IMG/VR virus record: IMGVR_UViG_3300022699_000291
Span: 1 to 34,295 of that record
DNA from: a virus
Length of the DNA stretch: 34,295 nucleotides
Reading direction: 5' to 3' (one strand)
Shown: positions 15,884 to 22,398 of the stretch, in pieces
Layout: every line of letters begins with the position of its first letter
Position numbering within the stretch: position 1 is the first letter of the stretch
Program-made: the position numbers and the translations under genes
Notes under the pieces: model-generated
The model's input: the letters and a program-made list of their open reading frames with translations, nothing else
Databases searched by the model: none
What the model was told of the DNA's origin: nothing

Positions 15884-16169
15884 GATCATCCTTTCTGTTA
15901 TGGACGCTAAACCAATGAGAAATAGCCTCATTAGCCTGTTCCTTGAACGCCGTTTGTTTTTTTGGGTCGGAGAACGAGAAATAGGGAGTAAAGGCTCTTG
16001 ACCCATCATCATTCTCTGTTGGAAATGTAGGAAAGGATACCCATCTTCTGCCATCTTTCTCAAATACTGGGCATTTGTTGAAAACTAGATCCCAGTTATC
16101 GATTTTAAGCGTGGCAAATCCTATGAGGGAGCCTTTTTTATCTGCCTTAAACTCTAGACACTCAATCAT
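15876..16169 (-). CDS. Small SpoVG-like phage protein
   Basis: 97 residues from ATG 16169, chosen because GAGG lies six bases upstream. The sequence MIECLEFKADKKGSLIGFAT, then LVFNKCPVFEKDGRRWVSFP, then FFSDPKKQTAFKEQ-like strands fits the small beta-rich SpoVG-like domain seen in phage early operons (compare KGSLxGF and DGxRWVxFP). Such proteins are thought to bind nucleic acid. It overlaps both flanking small genes by eight bases, a sign of coupled translation. Confidence 0.6.
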   Translation of the reverse strand: MIECLEFKADKKGSLIGFATLKIDNWDLVFNKCPVFEKDGRRWVSFPTFPTENDDGSRAFTPYFSFSDPKKQTAFKEQANEAISHWFSVHNRKDDHE

Positions 16170-16485
16170 TGTTGTCCTCTTCAATTTCATCTCTATCATC
16201 AAGAAACTGTTTCCATAGCTCTGTGTCGCAGTCATCGCCGGTAAGGCCCATAACGAGGGCTTCCTTGACTTCTTTGATGATTAACTCTCGAGTAGTGGCG
16301 TCTAATTTTTTCCAGTTTTCGTCTAAATAATCAACCATGTACTTTACCGCATACGTCTTACGTCCAAGGCAATATCTAAAGGCCCAAAAAGCCACAAGAG
16401 AATCTAGCATTTGCTTCTTATACAGGCTTTTAATGTTTTTTTTGAATGATTCAAAGTTCTGAGTCATATTTCTTTTGGGTTTCAC
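16162..16485 (-). CDS. Small phage protein with FWAFRYCLGRKTYAV motif
   Basis: 107 residues if GTG 16485 is used: it follows AGGAG at good spacing and abuts the previous TGA. With ATG 16467 it would be 101. The motif LVAFWAFRYCLGRKTYAV, then DYLDENWKKLDATTRELI, then IKEVKEA occurs in small proteins of many phage replication regions. It has a helical core and an acidic C-terminus (FLDDRDEIEEDNND). The function is unknown. Its end overlaps the SpoVG-like gene by eight bases. Confidence 0.65.
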   Translation of the reverse strand: MKPKRNMTQNFESFKKNIKSLYKKQMLDSLVAFWAFRYCLGRKTYAVKYMVDYLDENWKKLDATTRELIIKEVKEALVMGLTGDDCDTELWKQFLDDRDEIEEDNND

Positions 16486-16851
16486 TCACATCAGCTCCTG
16501 GGTATATTTCTTCTTTGCTTCTGCTTCTCTTGCATCGAATTCATCATTTAACCTTTTAATTTCCATGTGTTGTTCACTTAAACTTGTCGAATTTTCAATG
16601 CAATACATATTAAGATTTTCAATCATTTCATAAAGAGATTTCTTTTTTCCTAAGAAGTTTTTAAGCTTTTGTGCCACAAGATCTGCCTCGATCAGTTTGA
16701 TTTCTAAAAATGTCAAAAGAAAGATTTGGGAGCTGTAGGAAAATTCAGTCTCCCAACACGTTTCTAAATCAGATATAAGTTTTAGGAGGGCATCTCCGGT
16801 ACTTACGGAATTCTCAACATAGCATTTTAAAATTAGATCCACAGGATTCAT
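16486..16851 (-). CDS. Hypothetical helical protein (121 aa)
   Basis: 121 residues, nearly all helical, with a hydrophobic middle (SSQIFLLTFLEIKLIEADLV) and a charged C-terminal coiled coil (MEIKRLNDEFDAREAEAKKK). No signal peptide or metal motif is visible. AGAGGAAG lies 11 bases upstream of the ATG. It starts one base after a possible 16-codon frame, so it may be coupled to it. No family was recognised. Confidence 0.6.
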   Translation of the reverse strand: MNPVDLILKCYVENSVSTGDALLKLISDLETCWETEFSYSSQIFLLTFLEIKLIEADLVAQKLKNFLGKKKSLYEMIENLNMYCIENSTSLSEQHMEIKRLNDEFDAREAEAKKKYTQELM

Positions 16852-16852
16852 T

Positions 16853-16903
16853 TTAAATTTGTCTTCCTCTTTCTCGGCCCTCTTTTTCTATTTCATCGCT
16901 CAT
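16853..16903 (-). CDS. Possible 16-codon coupled leader ORF
   Basis: MSDEIEKEGRERGRQI follows a perfect AGGAGG site. It starts within the TGA of the upstream gene (ATGA) and ends one base before the next start (TAAAATG). The arrangement suggests a translation relay between the two flanking genes, though the peptide itself may have no function. It is very short, so the call is tentative. Confidence 0.35.
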   Translation of the reverse strand: MSDEIEKEGRERGRQI

Positions 16904-17157
16904 TCTTCCTCCTGGTCATTTGGTTTGGCGTAGGCATCTTTCACGAGCTTTAGCTCTAAAAAGTCCTTCGGAAGCAGGTCTTTCATCAACTCGACCCAGC
17001 TATCATCATCAATCCCCTCGTAGTCCTTGTATGCTTCTTTTAAGTTTTTAAACTTGTCGGCAAGTTCGGCGCTCTGTTGGCATGGCGTCTTTACATGTAT
17101 ATATTTGGGGGGGGTGCAACGATAAGCGTATGGATCCGTAGCGGGCTCGTAAGTCAT
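16900..17157 (-). CDS. Hypothetical small protein (85 aa)
   Basis: 85 residues starting MTYEPATDPYAYRCTPPKYI, with AGGA before the ATG. The N-terminus is Pro/Tyr-rich, and the rest is a charged helical segment (ADKFKNLKEAYKDYEGIDDD) ending in an acidic tail. No family was recognised. It lies in the row of small genes between RusA and ParB-like. Confidence 0.55.
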   Translation of the reverse strand: MTYEPATDPYAYRCTPPKYIHVKTPCQQSAELADKFKNLKEAYKDYEGIDDDSWVELMKDLLPKDFLELKLVKDAYAKPNDQEEE

Positions 17158-17188
17158 TAGAATTTCCTGGGGTTCGGGTGTAAGTTTT

Positions 17189-17323
17189 TTATGTTTTTTT
17201 TTTAGATTTCCCTGCTTTATTAAGTGCTATCGCAACCGCTTGTTTTCGCGGTTTTCCAGCCTCAAGTTCTGTGCGTATGTTCTTAGAAATTGTCTTCTTG
17301 CTCGAGCCTTTTTTCAATGGCAT
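17189..17323 (-). CDS. Small DUF6496-like phage protein (44 aa)
   Basis: 44 residues: [20 protein letters not shown] followed by [20 protein letters not shown] and KKKT. The AGKPxKQAVAIAxxKA pattern is a small family found in very many phages (DUF6496-like). It is strongly basic and helical and of unknown function. AGGAGGAG lies four bases upstream of ATG 17323, which is one of the best ribosome-binding sites in the genome. It overlaps the end of the preceding Cys-rich gene by 41 bases. Confidence 0.75.
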   Translation of the reverse strand: MPLKKGSSKKTISKNIRTELEAGKPRKQAVAIALNKAGKSKKKT

Positions 17324-17498
17324 TGATCTCCTCCTGTAGACGGGTTTTCAAATACATCTTATTTATAAACTTATCGTCTCTAAAAGAGCTATTAAATCCA
17401 CTTTGGCAGGCCAAGCAGATGCCGGTAGGATTGCAAATAACGCACTGTTTGCACGCATTGCAAGTCATCCATTCTACATCTTCAATCTCTATGTCCAT
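17283..17498 (-). CDS. Small Cys-rich putative zinc-binding protein
   Basis: 71 residues. Six cysteines lie close together ([20 protein letters not shown] then CQSGF), giving C-x2-C-x2-C-x2-C and C-x2-C spacing. This suggests a zinc knuckle or ribbon. A charged helix follows ([20 protein letters not shown]). No clear Shine-Dalgarno precedes ATG 17498, so the start is uncertain. It could be a small regulator or anti-host protein, but no family was recognised. Confidence 0.55.
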   Translation of the reverse strand: MDIEIEDVEWMTCNACKQCVICNPTGICLACQSGFNSSFRDDKFINKMYLKTRLQEEINAIEKRLEQEDNF

Positions 17499-17524
17499 GT
17501 ATTACATGATATACGATAGGCTTT

Positions 17525-17950
17525 TTATTTTCCATCCTTTTCTTCCATTTCCCAAACGAGAATTTCAGTGGACGGAACCTCGGAATAAAACTTCGAGCAA
17601 GTCAGCTCGGCTATCTGAGCATCATCGAGGTAAATCTTGCTGTTCATTACGTCCAAATAAAACTTTACATAATTGTCTAGGTCGGGCTTTTTGTAGCATG
17701 GATCTCCAAAATTGCATTTAAGCTCCCTTTTATCGAAGTTCTTGGGTGGAGCAATACCGAACCACATCTTAACCCCCAACGGCCCTCTCAGGCGCCTGGA
17801 AACGCCCGAATTTTTGATTTGCTTGTTGAGATTGATCTTCGCTTTTCGAACATCCATCGTTTGGATGCTATAAACCTTCCCTCGCTTAGTGTCCATTCGG
17901 GGCCTGATTTTTGGTTTTGGAGCCCCTGGCATGAGAAGATGTATTTTCAT
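17525..17950 (-). CDS. rusA: RusA-like Holliday junction resolvase
   Basis: 141 residues. The N-terminal MPGAPKPKIRPRMD strand-loop and the motif KKPDLDNYVKFYLDVMNSKI followed by YLDDAQIAEL are the RusA signature. Asp90, Asp92 and Asp110 are the likely metal-binding residues (Asp70, Asp72 and Asp91 in E. coli RusA). It cuts four-way junctions to leave linear, packageable DNA. It is near the family's usual size of about 120. AAGGA lies upstream, and the first 65 bases overlap the end of the initiator gene. Along with RecT and YqaJ it completes a phage recombination set. Confidence 0.88.
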   Translation of the reverse strand: MKIHLLMPGAPKPKIRPRMDTKRGKVYSIQTMDVRKAKINLNKQIKNSGVSRRLRGPLGVKMWFGIAPPKNFDKRELKCNFGDPCYKKPDLDNYVKFYLDVMNSKIYLDDAQIAELTCSKFYSEVPSTEILVWEMEEKDGK

Positions 17951-19109
17951 TTTGAGTCCTTCGTTTGTTGTTTCTTATGAATTTATGTAACCCCTCAATG
18001 AAGCCCTTTTCGGAATATCCTATCCGCTGTTGTCTATCTAAGTGTTTAACATGCATAGCCGTAACGTCGTCTCGAATCTCGAGTCCCGGCTTTAACTCAA
18101 TATCAAAGACTTTTTTATCCAAGCAGTAGAGTCTATTTTGTTCTGCTAACCTCTTCGCTCTTAATGCATTACTTTGCTCCAATTCCACAACATCAATAGC
18201 CTCTCTTCGCTGGCGAAGCATACTATTCCAGTGTTTTATCACTGCCGTAGGATGGCAAAACCTGTTTCTCCAAAATGTTGCGTCACCATGGGGAGATTCA
18301 AAAACCCACTCGAGGCCCATTCTCAGATCCACGATCTCAATGTTTTCTTTCTTAAGCGCATCTTGGAGGATTCTTTCCCAATGCTCAAAATCATAGAAGT
18401 TCTGCTCGGGATTGAGTCGCTTATTCCAATATCCGAGATATTTTACAGCTTCTTGAACATTCCAAATTTCTTCCTGTGGGGGGACTTTAGGGGGGGACTT
18501 TATAGTTTTCAGACTTATGGACTGAGGACTAGACAGCCCCTCTTTTATAGTATTTATCTTCTTATTATTTAGGGGTAGGGCGACTTCGGGGTTTATCTCC
18601 TTGGCACTAAGTTCATTAGAATCCAAACCCCAAGGGGTCAAAGGAGCCCTTGGTAAAGATTCTTTTAGTTTAGATCTATCTTCCTGTTTTTCTGTAGCTT
18701 GCCACTTAGATTTTGTAGTTATCAACCAAGGGGTCAAAGGAGCCCTTGGTACTTTTTTATTTAAAACAGGAGCCCTTGGTAAAGATTCTTTTAGTTTGGC
18801 AGCCTCTTTAGGATTTTCGAAAAAGATAAGACTCACTCTTTCGAACCTTCCCGTCTTTGAATTTCGTCTTTTTTCTTTGACCAGATACCCTTTGGCCTCA
18901 AGCTTTCTAAAAGTCGAGTAAAGTTTTTTCTTCCCAATATGAAGGTGTTTCTTAAGAAACTCTATGGTGATTTCTTTGTCGGGATGTTCTGCGAAGACTA
19001 TTAAAAGCAACGATCGCTCTTCACAAGTAAAAGAAGGATTCTTGCTAATTGGTCTAGTGAGAATGGTAAAGGGCTCGTTCTTAGAATGTGTGCATTTATT
19101 TTGTCTCAT
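17886..19109 (-). CDS. Putative replication initiator, winged-helix N-terminus (lambda O-like layout)
   Basis: 407 residues from ATG 19109, which overlaps the preceding stop (ATGA). Residues about 1-100 look like a winged helix (EEITIEFLKKH-like recognition part, KLYSTFRKLEAKGYLVKEKR, then ERVSLIFFENPKEA). They match the two smaller proteins encoded upstream. The middle (about 110-180) is low in structure and contains repeated LKESLPRAP and PRAPLTPW blocks. The C-terminal half, with LEWVFESPHGDATFWRNRFC and IKHWNSMLRQRREA, is helical and looks like the helicase-loader/DnaD-type half of phage initiators. DNA repeats in the middle could be the origin itself. No polymerase or helicase is encoded nearby, so host factors would be recruited. 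Confidence 0.65.
   Translation of the reverse strand: MRQNKCTHSKNEPFTILTRPISKNPSFTCEERSLLLIVFAEHPDKEITIEFLKKHLHIGKKKLYSTFRKLEAKGYLVKEKRRNSKTGRFERVSLIFFENPKEAAKLKESLPRAPVLNKKVPRAPLTPWLITTKSKWQATEKQEDRSKLKESLPRAPLTPWGLDSNELSAKEINPEVALPLNNKKINTIKEGLSSPQSISLKTIKSPPKVPPQEEIWNVQEAVKYLGYWNKRLNPEQNFYDFEHWERILQDALKKENIEIVDLRMGLEWVFESPHGDATFWRNRFCHPTAVIKHWNSMLRQRREAIDVVELEQSNALRAKRLAEQNRLYCLDKKVFDIELKPGLEIRDDVTAMHVKHLDRQQRIGYSEKGFIEGLHKFIRNNKRRTQNENTSSHARGSKTKNQAPNGH
18630..18797. repeat. Iteron-like repeats in initiator gene, candidate replication origin
   Basis: An exact 26-base repeat occurs at 18630-18655 and 18726-18751. It contains an inverted repeat (CCAAGGG then CCCTTGG). A second exact repeat of 29 bases occurs at 18643-18671 and 18769-18797. 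The shared core AGGAGCCCTTGGTA therefore occurs three times (18642, 18738, 18768). Lambda and its relatives hold their origin as repeats inside the O gene. The match to that layout is the main argument. Confidence 0.55.
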
Positions 19110-19504
19110 GCCAACCACCCCCTCCTAGATATTTCAATATGTTTTTGGGCTTCTTCTTCCGTTTGGGGCTGAGGAATTATATCAACGCCTTGTGAAAGAA
19201 GTTGCCGAAGTTCTTCAGGATTCTCATAAAATTTTAAGGCATATCGGATGCATTGTTTGGAGACGGGGTGAATTAGCTTTTTCTTATAAAGATAAAAGTT
19301 TTTTTCCAGTGGTTTAAGCCACCTGTAGATAGTTTTCCTAGATTTTTCATAAATAAATTGTAGATCAGTAATGCTGACTTCGCGTACATGACGAAGCCGA
19401 AGCGCGTCTAAAAGCAAAACTTTTGAATTGTTTGGGAGGTTTTTATCGTCTAATGCTTGTGTATATGGACGTGATTTGCTATGTTCGGAACGTATTACAG
19501 GCAT
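19106..19504 (-). CDS. Winged-helix-like protein, paralogue 2
   Basis: 132 residues from ATG 19504 (GGAGGACCCC upstream), beginning MPVIRSEHSKSRPYTQ. It shares a line of features with the paralogue encoded just before it: MPVIR start, an SITDLQFIYEKSRKTIYRWL helix-turn-helix, YLYKKKLIHPVSKQCIRYAL, KFYENPEELRQLLSQG, DIIPQPQTEEEAQKHIEISR. Its stop overlaps the start of the initiator gene, which carries the same module. It may regulate transcription or load the initiator. It follows a strong hairpin terminator, so its expression may need antitermination. Confidence 0.65.
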   Translation of the reverse strand: MPVIRSEHSKSRPYTQALDDKNLPNNSKVLLLDALRLRHVREVSITDLQFIYEKSRKTIYRWLKPLEKNFYLYKKKLIHPVSKQCIRYALKFYENPEELRQLLSQGVDIIPQPQTEEEAQKHIEISRRGWLA

Positions 19505-19534
19505 GGGGTCCTCCATGTTTAATGTGATTTTCTG

Positions 19535-19563
19535 AAAAGAGTCGGTCCGCTACCGGCTCTTTT
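19535..19563 (-). terminator. Strong hairpin terminator between early paralogues (tR1-like)
   Basis: A 12-base stem (AAAAGAGTCGGT with ACCGGCTCTTTT, one G-U pair) closes a five-base loop, followed by T residues on either strand. It lies in the 65-base gap between the two winged-helix genes of the leftward early operon, in the position that tR1 holds between lambda cro and cII. This implies control by termination of transcription entering the replication genes. Confidence 0.75.
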
Positions 19564-19569
19564 GCTTTC

Positions 19570-20019
19570 TCACTTTGATCTCTTCTTACGTTTCTTCCAA
19601 GTACTTTCTTTTTGAGTCTTCTCACGTCTGGCAATTTCTATATGGGGCTTGGCCTCTAGCTTTGTCCTGGGCTGAGGACATATGTCTTTGCCTTTGTTCA
19701 AAAGAATTCGGAGCGTCTTAGGACTCTCATAGAAATAAAGCGCATGCCGGATTACCCTCTTCGTTTTTGGATGTATTATCTTCTTCCTAAACAAATATCC
19801 TGCTTTTTCGAATACATTGAGCATGGTCGTAATAGAGCGCAGAGAGAGGTTATAACGCCATCGAAGGTAGCCAATGGTAATCTCCTCCTCATGTGTGTCG
19901 ATGATGATGTTGATGAGCACAGAACGCATCCTATGGGGGATGTCTGGATCTAGGAGCAGTCCCGTGGAGATAAGGGTGAACTGGCTTGTGCAGCGCATAG
20001 TTCGTCTTATAACAGGCAT
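19570..20019 (-). CDS. Winged-helix-like protein, paralogue 1
   Basis: 149 residues starting MPVIRRTMRCTSQFTLI, with AGGAGGATTCT before the ATG. Helix-turn-helix and wing segments are seen as EEITIGYLRWRYNLSLRSIT, NVFEKAGYLFRKKIIHPKTK, RVIRHALYFYESPKTLRILL and KGKDICPQPRTKLEAKPHIE. These align closely with paralogue 2 and the N-terminus of the initiator. The C-terminal tail is very basic (TQKESTWKKRKKRSK). It follows the Cro-like gene and precedes the terminator, so it is the lambda cII-position gene by layout, though not by family. A regulator or accessory origin binder is likely. Confidence 0.65.
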   Translation of the reverse strand: MPVIRRTMRCTSQFTLISTGLLLDPDIPHRMRSVLINIIIDTHEEEITIGYLRWRYNLSLRSITTMLNVFEKAGYLFRKKIIHPKTKRVIRHALYFYESPKTLRILLNKGKDICPQPRTKLEAKPHIEIARREKTQKESTWKKRKKRSK

Positions 20020-20030
20020 AGAATCCTCCT

Positions 20031-20270
20031 CTATTGTGAGTCCCAGAACGTATCCAGGAAATGTGTCAGGTCTTTTTCATCTTTGTCCCCAAGCATATCC
20101 TCAAAGGTAACCTTCCCTTTGGTGATGTAGTGTATCTGGAAAGCCATAAGCAATTTCGGGCTTCCCCTCTTAAGTTTGATTCTCACGACCGTGTGGTTGT
20201 TTACTTCGAGGAGGCTAGCCATCTCCTCTACACTGATATTAAATTCTTTCATCCATCGATCTAAGTCCAT
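20031..20270 (-). CDS. Small HTH (Cro-like) repressor
   Basis: 79 residues from ATG 20270 (GGAG upstream), MDLDRWMKEFNISVEEMASL then LEVNNHTVVRIKLKRGSPKL. This is a helix-turn-helix of the Cro/CI type, with the pattern M-A-x-L-L-x-V-x-x-x-T-V recognised near residues 15-30. The C-terminal part ends in an acidic helix. It is the first gene of the leftward early transcript and faces the rightward promoter and operator at 20348-20400, so it probably controls the divergent region. No larger CI-like repressor was found. Confidence 0.7.
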   Translation of the reverse strand: MDLDRWMKEFNISVEEMASLLEVNNHTVVRIKLKRGSPKLLMAFQIHYITKGKVTFEDMLGDKDEKDLTHFLDTFWDSQ

Positions 20271-20347
20271 GATTTTCAACTCCTTTTTTCTTAAGCTCTT
20301 AATATTTGAAGGGTTAGCGATCTTTTTTGTTGAAATGATTTATTGCC

Positions 20348-20376
20348 TTGCGGTTATTTCTGCGCCATGCTAACAT
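20348..20376 (+). promoter_or_regulatory. Sigma70-like rightward early promoter candidate
   Basis: TTGCGG and TAACAT lie 17 bases apart in the divergent gap. Four of six bases match in each box. Initiation near 20383 would place the start at the edge of the operator palindrome and about 45 bases before the first rightward gene. Confidence 0.5.
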
Positions 20377-20386
20377 GTATATCAAT

Positions 20387-20400
20387 TACACGGAAGTGTA
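20387..20400. promoter_or_regulatory. Palindromic operator candidate
   Basis: TACAC-GGAA-GTGTA is a perfect inverted repeat just downstream of the rightward promoter -10 box, where a bound repressor would block transcription. The Cro-like protein encoded on the opposite strand is the natural partner. No second full copy was found nearby. Confidence 0.5.
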
Positions 20401-20428
20401 GAACCGGCGGAAGCCAAAGGAGACTAAT

Positions 20429-20857
20429 ATGGACTATGATGCTTGGAAAAGTGGATGGAACGAAGAAGAGTTCGGGAGTGTTGACTTTGCGAAGGCCAGC
20501 AACTTACCTGATCAAGAAGAAGTAGAACTATGCATTGAATCGGCTGCTCGCTCTTTAATCACAGAGCTCGACACAAAGAAAGCCGCGAAGTGGTTAAAGG
20601 CACTATGCGCTTTATATGACGTCGATCTTCCAGAAGCACGCTCTGATTCAATCAAGCGCGTTATATTTGAAGATGAGTTCAGGAATGTAGAATATTTGAA
20701 GCAATACACATTGCCGGACCAAGATGATGTGGAATGCTGTATTGAAGCAGCAGCACGCTATCTTCTAGTAGAATTAGACTCAAAGAAATCAGCTAATTTT
20801 ATCAAAACATTATGCGTTTTATATGATATCGAAGTACCAGGAGGAGACAATGAATAA
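20429..20857 (+). CDS. Internally duplicated 142-aa protein of unknown function
   Basis: 142 residues, with AAAGGAG before the ATG. Residues 15-68 and 84-137 are two copies of one helical unit with a 69-residue period: LPDQEEVELCIESAARSLIT...KWLKALCALYDVDLP and LPDQDDVECCIEAAARYLLV...NFIKTLCVLYDIEVP. It is acidic and Cys-containing. It is the first gene after the rightward promoter, so it is made early, and it is coupled to RecT by an eight-base overlap. It could be an anti-host, anti-restriction or recombination accessory protein. No family was recognised. Confidence 0.7.
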   Translation: MDYDAWKSGWNEEEFGSVDFAKASNLPDQEEVELCIESAARSLITELDTKKAAKWLKALCALYDVDLPEARSDSIKRVIFEDEFRNVEYLKQYTLPDQDDVECCIEAAARYLLVELDSKKSANFIKTLCVLYDIEVPGGDNE

Positions 20858-21551
20858 AGAAATCCAAGAAGCCAATATCGTACAAGAGATTGAGGCAACC
20901 AATCAGATCTGCAAAGCTTTAATGCAGACACCACATTACAAGAAGATGGGTCCTGAGGGGATCTATGCGATTGTATCTAAAGCGAAGTCTATTGGGGTTA
21001 GCCCAATGGAGGCCCTTAATGGCGGAATGTACTTTGTCCAAGGCAAAGTTGAGCTTACCTCCGCTATGATGAATGATCTTATTCGTAGACATCGCCATTC
21101 CATTACCAAAGACAAGAAGAGCGATGACAAGATTTGCATCTTGCATGGCAAGAGAGCCGACAACGGTGATACTTGGAGCGAGAGCTTTTCAATTGAGGAT
21201 GCTAAGACTGCTGGAATCTATCGTAACCAGTGGCTTAAGTATCCTAAGGACATGCTATTTGCTAGGGCTTTGAGCCGATTGGCGAGACAACTCTTTCCTG
21301 ATGTGATTAAAGGTTGTTATGTACAAGGTGAGATAGAAGATGTCCCCTGCTCTACATATGAAATGATCACAGAGGAAGAGGCTGAGACACTAGAAAAGCT
21401 ATTTATCCCTGACTCTACCGTTAAAGAGCATATAATGGGCTATATCTCTCAAAAGCCATGGAATGCTACATCTATTAAAGAAATGCCACGAGAAGTCTAT
21501 GAAAAGGCCTTGAGTGCAGCTAGAAAGGAGGCCGACAATGAAACGAATTGA
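20850..21551 (+). CDS. recT: RecT-family single-strand annealing protein
   Basis: 233 residues from ATG 20850 (AGGAGGAG five bases upstream). The central region (GIYAIVSKAKSIGVSPMEAL, then NGGMYFVQGKVELTSAMMND) and the later WLKYPKDMLFARALSRLARQ and FPDVIKGCYVQGE are the RecT/Bet-type core. It anneals complementary strands exposed by the exonuclease encoded next, giving phage recombination and repair of concatemers. The length is slightly shorter than RecT (269). It overlaps the exonuclease start by 14 bases, so the pair is coupled. Confidence 0.85.
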   Translation: MNKEIQEANIVQEIEATNQICKALMQTPHYKKMGPEGIYAIVSKAKSIGVSPMEALNGGMYFVQGKVELTSAMMNDLIRRHRHSITKDKKSDDKICILHGKRADNGDTWSESFSIEDAKTAGIYRNQWLKYPKDMLFARALSRLARQLFPDVIKGCYVQGEIEDVPCSTYEMITEEEAETLEKLFIPDSTVKEHIMGYISQKPWNATSIKEMPREVYEKALSAARKEADNETN

Positions 21552-22398
21552 TCTCAAACAGGGTACAGAAGAATGGCTCGATTTTAGAAAGAATAAGATT
21601 GGGGCCAGTGATGCCCCAGTCATTATGGGTGTAAGCCCTTTCCTCTCTCCTTTAGGCCTATGGGAAATAAAGAAAGAGATACGTCAGCCTTTGGAATCTA
21701 ACTTTCAGATGAAGAGAGGCCTTAAGATGGAGCCAGAAGCTAGAGCGGCTTACATGGCTATTAGCGGAAACTTAGTTGGTCCCGCGATGGTTATGCATGA
21801 TGAATATGACTGGATGATTGCAAGCCTTGACGGACTGTCTTTTGATGGTTCTGTGATGGTTGAGATCAAATGCCCTGGGGCTAAAGATCATCAACTAGCT
21901 GTGGATGGACATATTCCTAAGAAGTACTACGCTCAGCTTCAGCATCAGATGGCTGTTACTGGGTTGGATTCGGTGGATTATTTCTCTTATACTCCTACGG
22001 ATTATCAGCTTATCCGTGTGGACAGAGATGATGAATACATTGAAAAGCTTCTCGAAATGGAAAAAAGCTTTCATGACCTTCTTCAAGGAGACACTCCCCC
22101 ATCTATGTCTTCCAAGGATTATGTTCACCGAGAAGATGCTACGTTTGTTAGAGCTGCTGATGAATACCTTGAGGCTTTGAGTGAGTTAACGATAGCCAAA
22201 GAAAAAGAGAAGATAGCTCGTGAGAAGCTTATTGCATTGTCCGATGGTCATAGCTCTGTTATCCCTGATAAGCTCAAGCTTACAAGAAGCAATCGCAAAG
22301 GCTCTATACGCTATAAAGAGGTGGAAGAGCTGAAAGGCGTAGACCTAGAGAAGTATCGTGGTCCCTCTACTGAAGTTTGGACGATTACGAGTTCTTAA
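21538..22398 (+). CDS. YqaJ/lambda-exonuclease family nuclease
   Basis: 286 residues from ATG 21538 (AAGGAGG at good spacing). Motifs: KIGASDAPVIMGVSPFLSPL near 20-40, GLKMEPEARAAY with Glu66, ASLDGLSFDG with Asp98 and MVEIKCPG with Glu109 and Lys111. These are the PD-(D/E)XK catalytic residues of the YqaJ-type exonuclease. It resects double-stranded ends so that RecT can anneal. It ends inside the start of the convergent fibre operon, overlapping the fibre gene by 14 bases without an obvious terminator. Confidence 0.85.
   Translation: MKRIDLKQGTEEWLDFRKNKIGASDAPVIMGVSPFLSPLGLWEIKKEIRQPLESNFQMKRGLKMEPEARAAYMAISGNLVGPAMVMHDEYDWMIASLDGLSFDGSVMVEIKCPGAKDHQLAVDGHIPKKYYAQLQHQMAVTGLDSVDYFSYTPTDYQLIRVDRDDEYIEKLLEMEKSFHDLLQGDTPPSMSSKDYVHREDATFVRAADEYLEALSELTIAKEKEKIAREKLIALSDGHSSVIPDKLKLTRSNRKGSIRYKEVEELKGVDLEKYRGPSTEVWTITSS

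Noticed and set aside
15884-16063. Upstream extension of the 58-residue gene to give a 118-residue protein
   Set aside because: It would lie entirely within the SpoVG-like gene. The internal ATG at 15883 has a good ribosome site and an eight-base overlap like its neighbours.
18630-18797. CRISPR-like array
   Set aside because: Only two or three copies with unequal spacing (96 and 30 bases), inside a coding gene. No spacer pattern or cas gene.
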